Assembly: GCA_030152305.1 (NCBI GenBank) | Contig: JASKOM010000004.1 | Location: 1 to 64,000, forward strand | Reading direction: 5' to 3' | DNA from: Campylobacterota bacterium | GTDB lineage: Bacteria > Campylobacterota > Campylobacteria > Campylobacterales > Thiovulaceae | DNA length: 64,000 nt | In this document: piece after piece, positions 17,168 through 26,193 of the stretch | Layout: each line of letters starts with the position of its first letter | Numbering within the stretch: the stretch's first letter is position 1 | Program-made: the position numbers and the translations under genes | The notes under the pieces: model-generated | Told to the model about the DNA's origin: nothing | Databases searched by the model: none | The model's input: the letters and a program-made list of their open reading frames with translations, nothing else

Positions 17168-17790
17168 TTAAAAAAAATAAAATTGTTCTTGCAACTTCTA
17201 ATATTGGCAAAGTCGCAGAAATTCAAAATTTTTATCGAGATTTAAATTTAGAAGTAGTTCCATATTCTGATTTAATAGATAGTTTCGAAATCGATGAAAC
17301 TGGTTCGACATTTAAAGAAAATTCGATTATTAAAGCAAAAGCCGTTTATGAAGCTCTTGTTAAAAATAATATTTTTGAAATCGTTTTGTCTGATGACAGC
17401 GGTATTTCCGTTGAAGCTTTAAATTGGGAACCAAATATTTATTCAGCTCGTTTTGCAGGAATTGGTGCTACCTCATCACAAAATCTCGATAAATTAATTT
17501 CTGAATTAAATAAATTAAATATTAAAGAAAGTCGAGCTTTTTATACGGCATGTATTTCGATTGTTTCGCCAAAAGGTGAAATTTTTACAACTCACGGTTG
17601 GATGCATGGCAAAGTTATAAATCAAAAAATTGGCAATGGCGGTTTTGGTTATGATCCATGTTTCGTTCCTAATGGCGAAATCGATACTTTAGGTGTTTTG
17701 CCAGAAAATATCAAAGAAGAATATTCTCATCGAACGAAAGCACTTAAACTCGCTAGAATTTTAATTCACAAATTAGAGGCAGATTTATAA
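17164..17790 (+). CDS. rdgB: dITP/XTP pyrophosphatase (house-cleaning NTPase)
   Basis: Hydrolyses non-canonical purine triphosphates (dITP, XTP) so that they do not enter DNA. 208 residues with the family motifs LATSNIGKVAEI at the N-terminus, LSDDSGISVEALNWEPNIYS (about 76-95), ARFAG, GNGGFGYDPCFVP (about 155-167) and the terminal SHRTKAL. It is embedded between two related small unknown genes. A GATGAGGT octamer (17470-17477) reads Thr-Ser-Ser in this gene. Confidence 0.93.
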   Translation: MIKKNKIVLATSNIGKVAEIQNFYRDLNLEVVPYSDLIDSFEIDETGSTFKENSIIKAKAVYEALVKNNIFEIVLSDDSGISVEALNWEPNIYSARFAGIGATSSQNLDKLISELNKLNIKESRAFYTACISIVSPKGEIFTTHGWMHGKVINQKIGNGGFGYDPCFVPNGEIDTLGVLPENIKEEYSHRTKALKLARILIHKLEADL

Positions 17791-17792
17791 AT

Positions 17793-18218
17793 ATGTTTAA
17801 AAAATTTTTAGATAAAGCAACTTCTGAATTTAAAAATATTGCAAATGAAGCTGTTTCTCACAGTTTAGATATTGCAACAGAAACAATTATTTCAGGCAAA
17901 GATTCGGCTCAATCAACTATTATTAAAAATGCTTTTAATGTTTTTATAAAAAAATTTGGTGAAATTAAAGACTTAAAATTTGATACTAAAACTAAGTCTA
18001 TAAATTTATCTGTTTATTTAAAAGGTGAATCCGATGAGGTCATGATAAAAATTTTAAATTATAAATTTTGGAAAGATGACGATGATCTCTATTACATTGA
18101 GATTTCAGAGATTTCAGCTAGTCGTTATTGGATTGATGCAATATCAAATGTCTTGCTATCAGGTAAAAGATTTGTAGTTCCTCAAAATCTTGTTATTCCA
18201 ATGAAAATTCTCATGTAA
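17793..18218 (+). CDS. Unknown protein, amphipathic N-terminus plus domain shared with the 16916 gene product
   Basis: 141 residues. The N-terminal half (about 1-60) is helical and rich in Ala/Lys, ending around VFIKKFGEIK. The second half repeats the small domain of the 16916 gene product: LKFDTKTKSINLSVYLKGES, a WKDDDDLYYIEI strand and a helix with Trp, then VVPQNL. Starts 2 bp after rdgB. No known family. The repeated domain on both sides of rdgB suggests a duplication or a two-component partner. Confidence 0.6.
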   Translation: MFKKFLDKATSEFKNIANEAVSHSLDIATETIISGKDSAQSTIIKNAFNVFIKKFGEIKDLKFDTKTKSINLSVYLKGESDEVMIKILNYKFWKDDDDLYYIEISEISASRYWIDAISNVLLSGKRFVVPQNLVIPMKILM

Positions 18219-18244
18219 AATATATAAAATATAATGGAGGTTTT

Positions 18245-18700
18245 ATGAGTATCGAAGAACATGAATCGAAATTGGAACGAGCAGAAATTGATCTCGATAC
18301 AGGTGTTTCAACAATCGTTGATTCAACTGGCAATGTCGTTCCAGAAAAAAAATTAGGTGAGAAAATTAAACATTTTCTTAAAAAATCTTTTGAGTATTCA
18401 CCAATAGGATTGTCATACACGATGAGTAAAGGTATTATGGAAAGTTCTATTCAACTTTTAGATCGTGCAATTAACGAAAATGATCTTAATAAAGTTGAAG
18501 AAATTAAATTTACTGATATTATTAATTTAATTAAAGAAGGTCAAGATAAATTTAAAGAACTTGATTTAGTTTTTAATGCAAGTAAAGTTAATGGTGTCAA
18601 TATTGCAAAAATAAAAGAAACTATTGGTGATAAAAATATGAATATTGATCTCGGCAAACGAGGCGATCTTCAATTAAAAATCAAGGTAATTTATAAATGA
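18245..18700 (+). CDS. Unknown cytoplasmic protein, first gene of a small envelope-protein operon
   Basis: 151 residues, mostly polar, with no signal peptide. The start has a strong ribosome site (GGAGG at about 18236). It ends in an ATGA overlap with the next lipoprotein gene, so these genes form a tightly coupled set. A GxxxSxxxG-like segment (SPIGLSYTMSKGIMESSIQL) and an acidic helix are the only notable features. No function recognised. Confidence 0.5.
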   Translation: MSIEEHESKLERAEIDLDTGVSTIVDSTGNVVPEKKLGEKIKHFLKKSFEYSPIGLSYTMSKGIMESSIQLLDRAINENDLNKVEEIKFTDIINLIKEGQDKFKELDLVFNASKVNGVNIAKIKETIGDKNMNIDLGKRGDLQLKIKVIYK

Positions 18701-19185
18701 GAAATTTTTTTATAACTATTGCAACTTCGTCGATGATTATTTTTAGCGGTTGTTCTGATAGTTATGATAAGGCTCTTGAAGATACATCACTTACACCAGA
18801 CGGTATAAAAGATGGAATTGATAAAGTAGAAGATGTAGCCACTGATAAAAATGTTACTTTGTCTGAATCTACTCAAACTAAAATTGATAATTTAGAAACT
18901 AATTTAACAACAAAACCTATTGTTTCATCTGAAATTTTAGATGATGTTATGGATATTATTTCTGATGTCAAAACTACAATTACAAATTCAAATCTTTCAA
19001 CTGCTGAAAAAGAGGAAGCTATTAATCAAATTGAAGCTATTGAACGAGATAAACTTAAAGAAGGTTTAACTCAATATACGGCTGAAATTCAAAAAGCTGA
19101 AACTGCACAAACAACAAATTGTTCAACAAATAATACAGGATCTCTTCCGCCAATGATTCCGTCTGATGAATGTTTAAATAAATAG
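18697..19185 (+). CDS. Predicted lipoprotein, helical, function unknown
   Basis: 162 residues with a lipoprotein signal (MIIFSGCSDS; Cys near residue 19). The body is helical and rich in Thr/Glu/Lys. The C-terminus has a proline motif and a Cys (SLPPMIPSDECLNK). Overlaps the gene before it by 4 bp and is 7 bp from the next. It is the first of four consecutive secreted or anchored proteins with MPP-like proline motifs. Confidence 0.6.
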   Translation: MRNFFITIATSSMIIFSGCSDSYDKALEDTSLTPDGIKDGIDKVEDVATDKNVTLSESTQTKIDNLETNLTTKPIVSSEILDDVMDIISDVKTTITNSNLSTAEKEEAINQIEAIERDKLKEGLTQYTAEIQKAETAQTTNCSTNNTGSLPPMIPSDECLNK

Positions 19186-19192
19186 GAGATTG

Positions 19193-19456
19193 ATGAAAAA
19201 AAATATTTTAGTAATTGCCGTTGGTTTTGTGTTTATTGGTTGTGGAAGTGATAGCGGAACAATTACAATTGTTGATAATAACACAAGTATAACCGTCGAA
19301 CAAAAACGAGCAAAAAATCCAAATTTTGATCTTTATAATGAAGACTGTCAGCAAGGTCAAAATAGTCAATTATGCGGATTTGAACCTGAATTAAGTGATA
19401 ATCCATCTGCTAGTATGCCTAACTTACCTTGTGAAGATGAGGTATATTGTCTATGA
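19193..19456 (+). CDS. Small predicted lipoprotein with C-terminal Cys residues
   Basis: 87 residues with signal peptide VGFVFIGCGSDS (lipobox). The mature part is short, with Cys residues in EDCQQ and SQLCGF, and ends MPNLPCEDEVYCL. I use the ATG at 19193 after GGAG, not the TTG just upstream. The stop overlaps the next ATG (ATGA). The C-terminal octamer GATGAGGT (19436-19443) encodes the DEV. Function unknown. Confidence 0.6.
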   Translation: MKKNILVIAVGFVFIGCGSDSGTITIVDNNTSITVEQKRAKNPNFDLYNEDCQQGQNSQLCGFEPELSDNPSASMPNLPCEDEVYCL

Positions 19457-20010
19457 GTATGCCAATTATAGCAACAGCTTCTCTTTTGATTGTCGGTGGT
19501 ATTTTTTTAGTTGTTCAAAACAATAGCGACAACGATATTCCGACCTCATCAAATCGAGAAAATATATCGATTCCTGAAGTTAAACAAAATGAATCTAATT
19601 ATAAAAATAAAGAAATTGATTCAAAACACGATTTTCCACCACAAATTCCAGCTTCAATAATTAATTCAAAAAGTTCTAAACAAATTGAAAAGTCAGATTC
19701 AGATTTTGAAGAAAAAGCAGTTGAAACAGAAAGTTCAGAAAATAAAAATGATTCTGAACAAACAGAAGAACAGGCTGAACAAAATCAAAATCGAGAATCA
19801 AGTTCTCAAAAAATTTTAACAGACGAAGAGGTTGAAGCTGAAATTCAAAAAGCTATGGCAAAATATCCAATGCCACCTGTTCCAGTTGATCTAGTTCCTT
19901 ACGACGAAAGAAGTAAAGATTCTTATAGATTACCAACAGAAGCAGAAAGTCAAAACGGTATAGGCGATATGCCTCCAGTTCCACCAACAATGTTAATTAA
20001 TGCTAAATAA
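19453..20010 (+). CDS. Membrane-anchored, Glu/Ser-rich protein with proline motif, function unknown
   Basis: About 185 residues. A single N-terminal transmembrane helix (IIATASLLIVGGIFLVV), a long disordered Glu/Gln/Ser/Asn-rich region, then YPMPPVPVDLVPYDE and a C-terminal GDMPPVPPTMLINAK. The ATG at 19453 overlaps the stop of the preceding gene, giving coupled translation. The PPVP and DMPP motifs recur in the next gene product. Probably exposed to the periplasm; role unknown. Confidence 0.55.
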   Translation: MSMPIIATASLLIVGGIFLVVQNNSDNDIPTSSNRENISIPEVKQNESNYKNKEIDSKHDFPPQIPASIINSKSSKQIEKSDSDFEEKAVETESSENKNDSEQTEEQAEQNQNRESSSQKILTDEEVEAEIQKAMAKYPMPPVPVDLVPYDERSKDSYRLPTEAESQNGIGDMPPVPPTMLINAK

Positions 20011-20023
20011 ATAGGAGTATTTT

Positions 20024-20500
20024 ATGAAAAAAATTGTTTCAGCTATTGCTGTATTTTCTTTAACAACAGGTTCAATGTTTGCAGGTAATGATATGCCTCC
20101 AATGCCTCCATCGTTTGGAACAAAAGCACCAAAAACTTATCCAACAAGTTGTAATTCACTTCCACAGATGATCGTTTTTTTACCACCTCCAATGGAAGTT
20201 GATTTTATTCAATGTAAAAATGATTTAAATATGCCATCAGTTCTTGATACGACTAAAGCTTTGATAACTAAGTTTGGCAAAACTATAACTGGTGTAAAAG
20301 TTACTTTAGCTGAAGGTTTTCATCAATTATATAAAGTTGATTTTAAACTTGGCGAAACACAAAAAACTATTTTAGTAAATAGCGAATTATCAAAATTTAT
20401 TAATGCTCCTGAATTTGTTGAATTCAAATCAACACCAGCTCCAACTTTACTTCCTTCAACTTTGCCAACTGTTCCAGTTGCAGAAAGCGACAAAAAATAA
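20024..20500 (+). CDS. Secreted protein beginning GNDMPPMPP, function unknown
   Basis: 158 residues with a signal peptide cleaved near MFAG. The mature protein begins NDMPPMPPSFG, the same proline motif as the end of the preceding product. It has a pair of Cys (SCNSLP, FIQCKND), then a compact alpha/beta region and a Pro/Thr/Ala-rich tail. It starts 14 bp after the previous gene with AGGAG and overlaps the SapC-like gene by 1 bp. No family recognised. Confidence 0.6.
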   Translation: MKKIVSAIAVFSLTTGSMFAGNDMPPMPPSFGTKAPKTYPTSCNSLPQMIVFLPPPMEVDFIQCKNDLNMPSVLDTTKALITKFGKTITGVKVTLAEGFHQLYKVDFKLGETQKTILVNSELSKFINAPEFVEFKSTPAPTLLPSTLPTVPVAESDKK

Positions 20501-21216
20501 TGATCGAAAAAATGTTCAGAAAACCTGTTTTATTATCAAAAAACAATCGAGATATTAAATTCTCACCGTTAAAAAATTATAAACATTCAAGAAATCTTGG
20601 AGCAATTGCTGTTAATTATCTTGAAATTGCCGAAGCAAGTAAGCATTATCCAGTCTTTTTTGTAAAAGATGGCGATCTCTTTACACCGATTGCACTTATT
20701 GGAGCAAAAAGCGAAACAAATCTTTTTGTAAATAAAAGCGGTGAATGGAGCGGAAATCGATATATTCCAGCTATGATTAGATTATATCCGTTTGTTTTTT
20801 CAAAAGCTGATAATAGCGGTGAATCAACAACTGTTTCGATTGCTTATGATGCTGATTATGAAGGCATTAACGAATATAACGGAGAACGATTTTTTAAAGA
20901 TGATTTATCACTTTCAGATTTTGGAAATCGAGTTATGAAATTTGCTGAAGAAACATTTGTAGCTATTAATCGAACCCAACAAATGTTAAATGTCGCAAAA
21001 GAATTAAGTTTATTAGTTCAAGTTGATATTACTTTTGGTAAAAATGGAGAAAGAGATCATAAAATTAATGGCTTATGGCAAATTGATCGAGAAAAATTAA
21101 ACAAATTATCTGATGAAGAATTGTTAAAACTTGTAAAAACAGGAACATTACATTTAATTTATAATCATATTGATTCAGCTAATAATTTTGACAATTTGGT
21201 AAATAAGTTAAGCTAA
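20500..21216 (+). CDS. SapC-family protein
   Basis: 238 residues matching the SapC layout: HYPVFFVKDGDLFTPIALIG, then NLFVNKSGEWSGNRYIPAMI followed by RLYPFVF, an acidic YDADYEG, and a helical C-terminus with GLWQIDREKLNKL. SapC was named from the S-layer locus of Campylobacter fetus, but the family's biochemical role is not settled. No signal peptide is seen. It ends the five-gene run of small envelope proteins and may act on them, for example in their export or turnover; that is inference. Confidence 0.75.
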   Translation: MIEKMFRKPVLLSKNNRDIKFSPLKNYKHSRNLGAIAVNYLEIAEASKHYPVFFVKDGDLFTPIALIGAKSETNLFVNKSGEWSGNRYIPAMIRLYPFVFSKADNSGESTTVSIAYDADYEGINEYNGERFFKDDLSLSDFGNRVMKFAEETFVAINRTQQMLNVAKELSLLVQVDITFGKNGERDHKINGLWQIDREKLNKLSDEELLKLVKTGTLHLIYNHIDSANNFDNLVNKLS

Positions 21217-21289
21217 GTTCCGATATTACTAATAGTTGCTATAAATTTTTTAAATGGCAAAATTATATTTTAACTCAAAGGAGGCTACC

Positions 21290-21826
21290 GTGAAAAAGCT
21301 ACTACTATTTTCGCCAATGTTAATTGCTCTTTCACTTGTTTTTTCTACAGGTTGTGCTACTAAAAAAGAGACAAAACCTGTTGTTAAGAAAAAAGAGAAC
21401 CAACAAGAAGAATTTTTAAGCGAGGATATAATCCCGAATTCTCCTATTTTAAGAAGTCAAAAAGTCATGACTATCTCGGCTAAAGGCTTAGGTGTTGCTC
21501 CAACAAATACAACATCACCAGCTCAAGCTCTAGCTCTTGCAAAACGAGCAGCCGTTGTTGATGCTTATAGACAACTCGGTGAGAAAATGTATGGTATCAG
21601 AGTAGATGCAAAAGATACTATTCGAGATATGGCATCAAGAAGTTCTATCGTAAAAACAAGATTATTAGCTGTTATTAAAAATGCTGAAATTGTTGATGAG
21701 ACTTATAATAATGGATTATATGAAATCACAATGGAAGTTAAACTAGATGCTGGAAAATGGAATAAAATATTATCTGGTAACGAATACGGTTATATTTTAT
21801 CTCCTAAACTTATTGAGAATATTTAA
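21290..21826 (+). CDS. flgP: LPP20-family lipoprotein, FlgP-like
   Basis: 178 residues from the GTG at 21290, which has an ideal AAAGGAGG 5 nt upstream; the ATG at 21254 has none. Lipoprotein signal ending FSTGCATKK. The mature domain has the LPP20/FlgP features: MTISAKGLGVAP, ALALAKRAAVVDAYRQLGEK, IRDMASRSS and the final strand VKLDAGKW. FlgP builds the basal disk at the outer membrane around the flagellar motor in Campylobacter. Two further lipoprotein genes follow closely. The exact orthology (FlgP versus another LPP20 paralogue) is not proven by sequence reading. Confidence 0.7.
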   Translation: MKKLLLFSPMLIALSLVFSTGCATKKETKPVVKKKENQQEEFLSEDIIPNSPILRSQKVMTISAKGLGVAPTNTTSPAQALALAKRAAVVDAYRQLGEKMYGIRVDAKDTIRDMASRSSIVKTRLLAVIKNAEIVDETYNNGLYEITMEVKLDAGKWNKILSGNEYGYILSPKLIENI

Positions 21827-21981
21827 TGTTTAAGTCTCTGATTTTAGTTGCTTTTTCTCTACTGTTTTTTTCTGGTTGTTACTTTCATGTTGGCTGGGGA
21901 TCTCCTGTTGTTGTTACAAATCAACTTCAACAAAATCCTGCACCTCAACAATCAGTAGATTCTGGTTATTACAGAGAATAA
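21826..21981 (+). CDS. 51-residue lipoprotein
   Basis: Begins in a TAATG overlap with the FlgP-like gene, so it is translationally coupled. The signal peptide ends in LLFFSGCYF (lipobox Cys near residue 18), leaving a mature peptide of about 34 residues rich in Gln/Pro (NQLQQNPAPQQ). Too short for domain assignment. Its position suggests a small partner of the FlgP-like lipoprotein, but it is not recognisable as FlgQ. Confidence 0.6.
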   Translation: MFKSLILVAFSLLFFSGCYFHVGWGSPVVVTNQLQQNPAPQQSVDSGYYRE

Positions 21982-21993
21982 AATTAAAGGGAT

Positions 21994-24900
21994 ATGATGT
22001 CGGGAATGTCTAATTTTGTATATACGGTTTTTGTAGTTTCATTACTAACTCTATTCAGTGGGTGTTCAAAACTCGGAGATAGTTTGGGAATAGACATTCC
22101 TGAAGATAATATCATAGATGAAAAAATAAACGAAGCTATTTATTATCCTATTCGCGATCAAATGTGTGAATGGGGATTTAGAAATAGCGGTTGTGTCGAA
22201 GAAAATACAACATCAAAACCTAATGTTGATGGTAATGTTTCTAACGAAACAAATACAACAACTTGTCCAAGTGGTTATACTTTAACAGACGGAACTTGTG
22301 TTGATAGTTCTGGATCAAAATTAAAAGATGTCTTATCAAAATGGTTTGATATTTTAACAACTGAACAACAAGCTCTTGTTCAAAAAGATAAAAATAATAT
22401 AAATCAAAACAATAAAGATTTAACGGCTATCACTCTTTTGGATAATTTGACAAATGGCAAATTATTAATGAAAAAGAATACAAAAGTAGTTTTACCGTAT
22501 TATATTTATAATACGAAAGTTGAATCTCAAATTGCAATTACAAAAAGCTCTGATTCATCTATTGTTAAGTCAAATTTGATTGACTCTTCGGATGGAACTT
22601 TTAAAATTGTTGATTCAAATTCAATAGTATTTCTTGAATTATCAGCTTTGGGCAATGTTGATCAAAATGCTTCAATAAATTTAAAAGTTCAAGAAACAGA
22701 CGGATTAAAATATGATGAAGAAACTTTAAATGTTTCAATAGTCGATGATAATTGGACATATAATCCAGTTAGTCTATTTTTTACATACAAAACAATTATG
22801 ATTGAAGAAGGTGATTCGAGAAATATTTATTTTGGAATATCTTACACAATTGATTCAAATGTTACGGTTGCTGTTAGAAGTGATATTGATAAAATTATGA
22901 GTGGAACTGGAACAACTTTAGATTTAACAACAAGTGTCAATAACAACATAGTTAGCACATATATTTCTAATGAAGCTGGAGTTCCTTCTTATTTTAAATT
23001 AGATGCAAAAGGTGAAGCTGGTGATACAATGGAGCTTTATTTAGTAGCAAGAGATAGTCAAGGTAATTTTGATTTTCAAAAATTTAATGTTTTAATTGTT
23101 GCAAAAGGTCAAGGTAGTTATGTTTCTGACGGGAATACATCTACTGGCACAGATTCAAACACTTCTACGATTCTTATAGGAAATGACTGGGATTTATTAT
23201 CTGCAACTAAACAAACAGCTGTCAATAATGATAAAAATAATATAAATAGCACTGATACCTCTAAACCAGTGATTACTATTTTTGATAAACCAACCACTTT
23301 AAAAATACCTCAAGGCAAAACTGTTTCTACAAGTTTTTATGTAAAAGATTCTAAAAATGCAAGTATATATACCATAGTTTATGATGATATAAATAAAGTG
23401 AAAGCTAACATGTTGGGATATGGTAAATATACTGTAACTTATTCAAATAAGTTATTTTATCTAAGCTTAGAAGGTGTTGGTAAGATTGGTGATAAAACAA
23501 CAGTTACAATTTATTCACAAAATCAAAATAATGCTACTCAATACGATCAAGAAACAATAGATATCGAAATAGTTGATCCTAACGATACTGGAACAGTGAT
23601 TACTCCTGAAATTTTGTTTGGCTATCAAGCTTTATATATTGAAGAAAATGGTTCGAGAGATGGTTTAACTTTCTATACATCATCTAGTGCAAATGCAGTT
23701 GCAACAGGTTCTATTACAGATACTCAAATTGCAACTTTTGACTGGATTAAACAAACTACTGGATACTATCAGTTTAAAGTTACAGCAAAAGGTAAAAGCG
23801 GTGATAAAACATCGTTATCTATTAAATTAGTCGATGGCAATGTAGAAGCTACACCTGTGTTAATTAATATTTATATTATTGGAATAGGTGAATTAGGTAA
23901 GTATATAGATTTAGAACAAAATAATAGTAACACTGATAATAACAATTCTAATACAACTCCTATAACTTGTCAAACAGGTTACCATGCTGTAGGTTCGACT
24001 TGTGTAATTGATACAAATACGACAACTTGTCAAACTGGTTATCATTTAGAAGGCTCAACTTGTATAAAAGATACAAATAACTCCACTAATAATATTGAAA
24101 ATAATAGCACTGACACAAATACAACAACTTGTCAAACTGGTTATCATTTAGAAGGTTCAACTTGTGTTGTTGATGAAGTTAATGTTACATGTCCAACTGG
24201 AACTTATTTAAAAGATGGTTTATGTGTTTCTTTAAATGGTGATACAAATGTTACTCCGTCTTGTCAAACTGGTTATCATTTATCTGATGGCAAATGTGTC
24301 GCCGATGAGGTTACACCGACTTGTTCAACAGGTTACACTTTCAAAAATGGTCAATGTGTTTCAAACAGCGACGGAACAACAATTCCTCCGATTTGCGAAG
24401 TTGGTTATAAATTAGAAAATGGTGTTTGTGTTACAAATCCTGTTTGTAATGATGGCTATCATCTTGAAAACGGCTCTTGCATTATTGATATTGTTGAATG
24501 CGGAACTGGTTTTACAGAAATAAATGGAACTTGTGTTAAAAACGAAACGAATACAACTGATGATCGAAATACAAGCACAATTCCATACGATCAATGGACT
24601 GACAAAGAAAAAGCTGAAAAATCTATTGAAATATGTTTCTTGAAAATTAATGAAACTGGATATGTAACTTTAAATGCTCCGACAATTCTTGCTGAAGGTT
24701 ATTCGAATACAAACGGAACAATAATTTTACATAGCCAAAAAGCTTCTGTCATTAATGGAGTAGCTCAAAATGTTTCAATTACAATGGTTTATAAAGAAGT
24801 AGCAACTGCAAAATCAACAAATAAATTCTTAGATGCAACTTACACAGTTCCAAAATTTAGAGTTGATTATACAGTTGATTATGCAAATGGAACTTTTTAT

Positions 24901-25011
24901 ATAATTGATAATGGCAACGGAAAATGTTATGTAAATACTTTCCCAGCCGACGGAGCTATTCCGTTTGGTGTTCTTGAATTAGTTAAACCTGAAGATTTAC
25001 CAACAAATTAA
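21994..25011 (+). CDS. Large surface lipoprotein with Ig-like/cadherin-like repeats and ten Cys-pair repeats
   Basis: 1005 residues. A lipoprotein signal (TLFSGCSKLGD) comes first. Two beta-rich blocks (about 115-370 and 400-640) follow, each introduced by a DKNNIN segment and resembling cadherin/Ig-like folds. From about 90 and mainly 655-860 there are ten copies of a short unit C-x-x-GY-x5-G-x-CV (for example CQTGYHLEGSTCV), separated by Asn/Thr-rich linkers. A C-terminal domain (about 870-1005) with two Cys ends it. The Cys-pair units look like minimal EGF-type loops. Likely a surface adhesin or matrix protein. Copies 3 and 4 are nearly identical in DNA, so copy number may vary. Confidence 0.65.
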   Translation: MMSGMSNFVYTVFVVSLLTLFSGCSKLGDSLGIDIPEDNIIDEKINEAIYYPIRDQMCEWGFRNSGCVEENTTSKPNVDGNVSNETNTTTCPSGYTLTDGTCVDSSGSKLKDVLSKWFDILTTEQQALVQKDKNNINQNNKDLTAITLLDNLTNGKLLMKKNTKVVLPYYIYNTKVESQIAITKSSDSSIVKSNLIDSSDGTFKIVDSNSIVFLELSALGNVDQNASINLKVQETDGLKYDEETLNVSIVDDNWTYNPVSLFFTYKTIMIEEGDSRNIYFGISYTIDSNVTVAVRSDIDKIMSGTGTTLDLTTSVNNNIVSTYISNEAGVPSYFKLDAKGEAGDTMELYLVARDSQGNFDFQKFNVLIVAKGQGSYVSDGNTSTGTDSNTSTILIGNDWDLLSATKQTAVNNDKNNINSTDTSKPVITIFDKPTTLKIPQGKTVSTSFYVKDSKNASIYTIVYDDINKVKANMLGYGKYTVTYSNKLFYLSLEGVGKIGDKTTVTIYSQNQNNATQYDQETIDIEIVDPNDTGTVITPEILFGYQALYIEENGSRDGLTFYTSSSANAVATGSITDTQIATFDWIKQTTGYYQFKVTAKGKSGDKTSLSIKLVDGNVEATPVLINIYIIGIGELGKYIDLEQNNSNTDNNNSNTTPITCQTGYHAVGSTCVIDTNTTTCQTGYHLEGSTCIKDTNNSTNNIENNSTDTNTTTCQTGYHLEGSTCVVDEVNVTCPTGTYLKDGLCVSLNGDTNVTPSCQTGYHLSDGKCVADEVTPTCSTGYTFKNGQCVSNSDGTTIPPICEVGYKLENGVCVTNPVCNDGYHLENGSCIIDIVECGTGFTEINGTCVKNETNTTDDRNTSTIPYDQWTDKEKAEKSIEICFLKINETGYVTLNAPTILAEGYSNTNGTIILHSQKASVINGVAQNVSITMVYKEVATAKSTNKFLDATYTVPKFRVDYTVDYANGTFYIIDNGNGKCYVNTFPADGAIPFGVLELVKPEDLPTN

Positions 25012-25029
25012 AAACTACTTATTCTACTA

Positions 25030-25057
25030 TCCACCGATTAAAATATTTATCGGTGGA
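25030..25057. terminator. Bidirectional hairpin between the Cys-repeat lipoprotein gene and luxS
   Basis: TCCACCGAT (25030-25038) and ATCGGTGGA (25049-25057) form a perfect 9-bp stem with a 10-nt AT loop between convergent genes. Confidence 0.65.
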
Positions 25058-25071
25058 AATCTTCTATAAAA

Positions 25072-25575
25072 TTAATCTAATTTTGAAAAATCTAATTTTA
25101 ACGATTCGTTATCCGCTATCGAAATTCCACGATCAATAACTTTTTGAGCTGTAATTTTCGCATCAGCCAATGAGTGCATTGCACAAGTTCCGCATTGCAA
25201 AATATTTAATTCTGGAATATCTTTTTCTGAAACTACATTTAAAATATCAGTCATTGAATTTTTCCATGCCTCGACGATAGTTTCAGGTTTTGGATCTCCG
25301 CTGATACTCATATAAAAACCAGTTCGGCAACCCATAGGCGAAATATCGATAACTTCCAAAGGTTCATCTCGCAAATGGTCTCGCATAAAACCTGCAAATA
25401 AATGTTCAAGTGTATGAATTCCTTCACTCGTCATTAATTCTTCGTTTGGTTTGCAAAATCGTAAATCAAAAACCGTGATCGGGTCGCCCGACGGAGTTTT
25501 CATTTTTTTAGCAACACGAACGGCTGGGGCTGTCATTTTTGTGTGATCAACTGCAAAACTATCTAATAATGGCAT
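25072..25575 (-). CDS. luxS: S-ribosylhomocysteine lyase
   Basis: Cleaves S-ribosylhomocysteine to homocysteine and DPD, the precursor of autoinducer-2, and so recycles the product of SAM-dependent methylation. 167 residues with the metal-binding HTLEH (His 54, His 58, catalytic Glu 57), the catalytic Cys 83 in MGCRTGF and the metal Cys 128 in QCGTC. Last gene of frr-pyrE-luxS, starting directly after the pyrE stop. Confidence 0.97.
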   Translation of the reverse strand: MPLLDSFAVDHTKMTAPAVRVAKKMKTPSGDPITVFDLRFCKPNEELMTSEGIHTLEHLFAGFMRDHLRDEPLEVIDISPMGCRTGFYMSISGDPKPETIVEAWKNSMTDILNVVSEKDIPELNILQCGTCAMHSLADAKITAQKVIDRGISIADNESLKLDFSKLD

Positions 25576-26187
25576 TTAATTATTTCCTCTCGAACCTGGT
25601 TTAATCGCTGGGGTTCCTTCAGCACAAATTGGACAATTATCAGCTGAATAAATTTCAAATTGAAAATCATCAATTGCAAAAAGCGGTAAATCTTTTGGCA
25701 ATTTACAAGTTTTGTCGCTTTCGATTTGGCTATTTTCTCGTTTGCAAAAACCACGATTTGCAATTGCCGAAAAACCGACAACTTTACCGCCAAATCTTTC
25801 AATTTCGCGACCTGCTTCAAGTGCTGATCCGCCAGTTGTGATAATATCTTCGCAAATTAAAACTCGTTCATCTTTTTTTACAGAAAAACCTCGTCTTAAT
25901 TGCATTTCACCATCTTTTCGTTCTGTAAAAATAAAACGAACAGCTAAAGCTCGAGCAAGTTCGTAACCTGCTAATAAACCACCTAAAGCTGGAGAACAAA
26001 CTGTATCGATTTCAATTCCGCTTTCTCGAATAGTTTTTGCAAGTTCTTTTGCTAATAATTCAGCAACTTCTGGTCGTTCAAGAACTTTTGCCGATTGCAA
26101 ATAATTTCTCGAATGATTGCCACTACTTAAAATAAAATGACCTTCTAGTAAAGCACCATTTTGAACATAAATTTCTTTTAAATTCAT
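25576..26187 (-). CDS. pyrE: Orotate phosphoribosyltransferase
   Basis: Makes orotidine monophosphate from orotate and PRPP in pyrimidine synthesis. 203 residues. The PRPP-binding loop [18 protein letters not shown] is near residues 108-125, with [17 protein letters not shown] before it and the N-terminal [11 protein letters not shown] segment. Six bp separate it from frr; luxS begins at once after its stop. The C-terminus (about 150-203) with three Cys and [15 protein letters not shown] is the longer form common in Campylobacterota. Confidence 0.94.
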   Translation of the reverse strand: MNLKEIYVQNGALLEGHFILSSGNHSRNYLQSAKVLERPEVAELLAKELAKTIRESGIEIDTVCSPALGGLLAGYELARALAVRFIFTERKDGEMQLRRGFSVKKDERVLICEDIITTGGSALEAGREIERFGGKVVGFSAIANRGFCKRENSQIESDKTCKLPKDLPLFAIDDFQFEIYSADNCPICAEGTPAIKPGSRGNN

Positions 26188-26193
26188 CTATTT

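Noticed and set aside
21254-21289. Earlier ATG as start of the FlgP-like lipoprotein
   Set aside because: It would add 12 residues before the signal peptide and has no ribosome site; GTG 21290 has a perfect one.
25072-25575. LuxS paired with the AI-2E family permease as an AI-2 circuit
   Set aside because: The genes are 21 kb apart and the permease family transports varied substrates; no AI-2 receptor genes are present.
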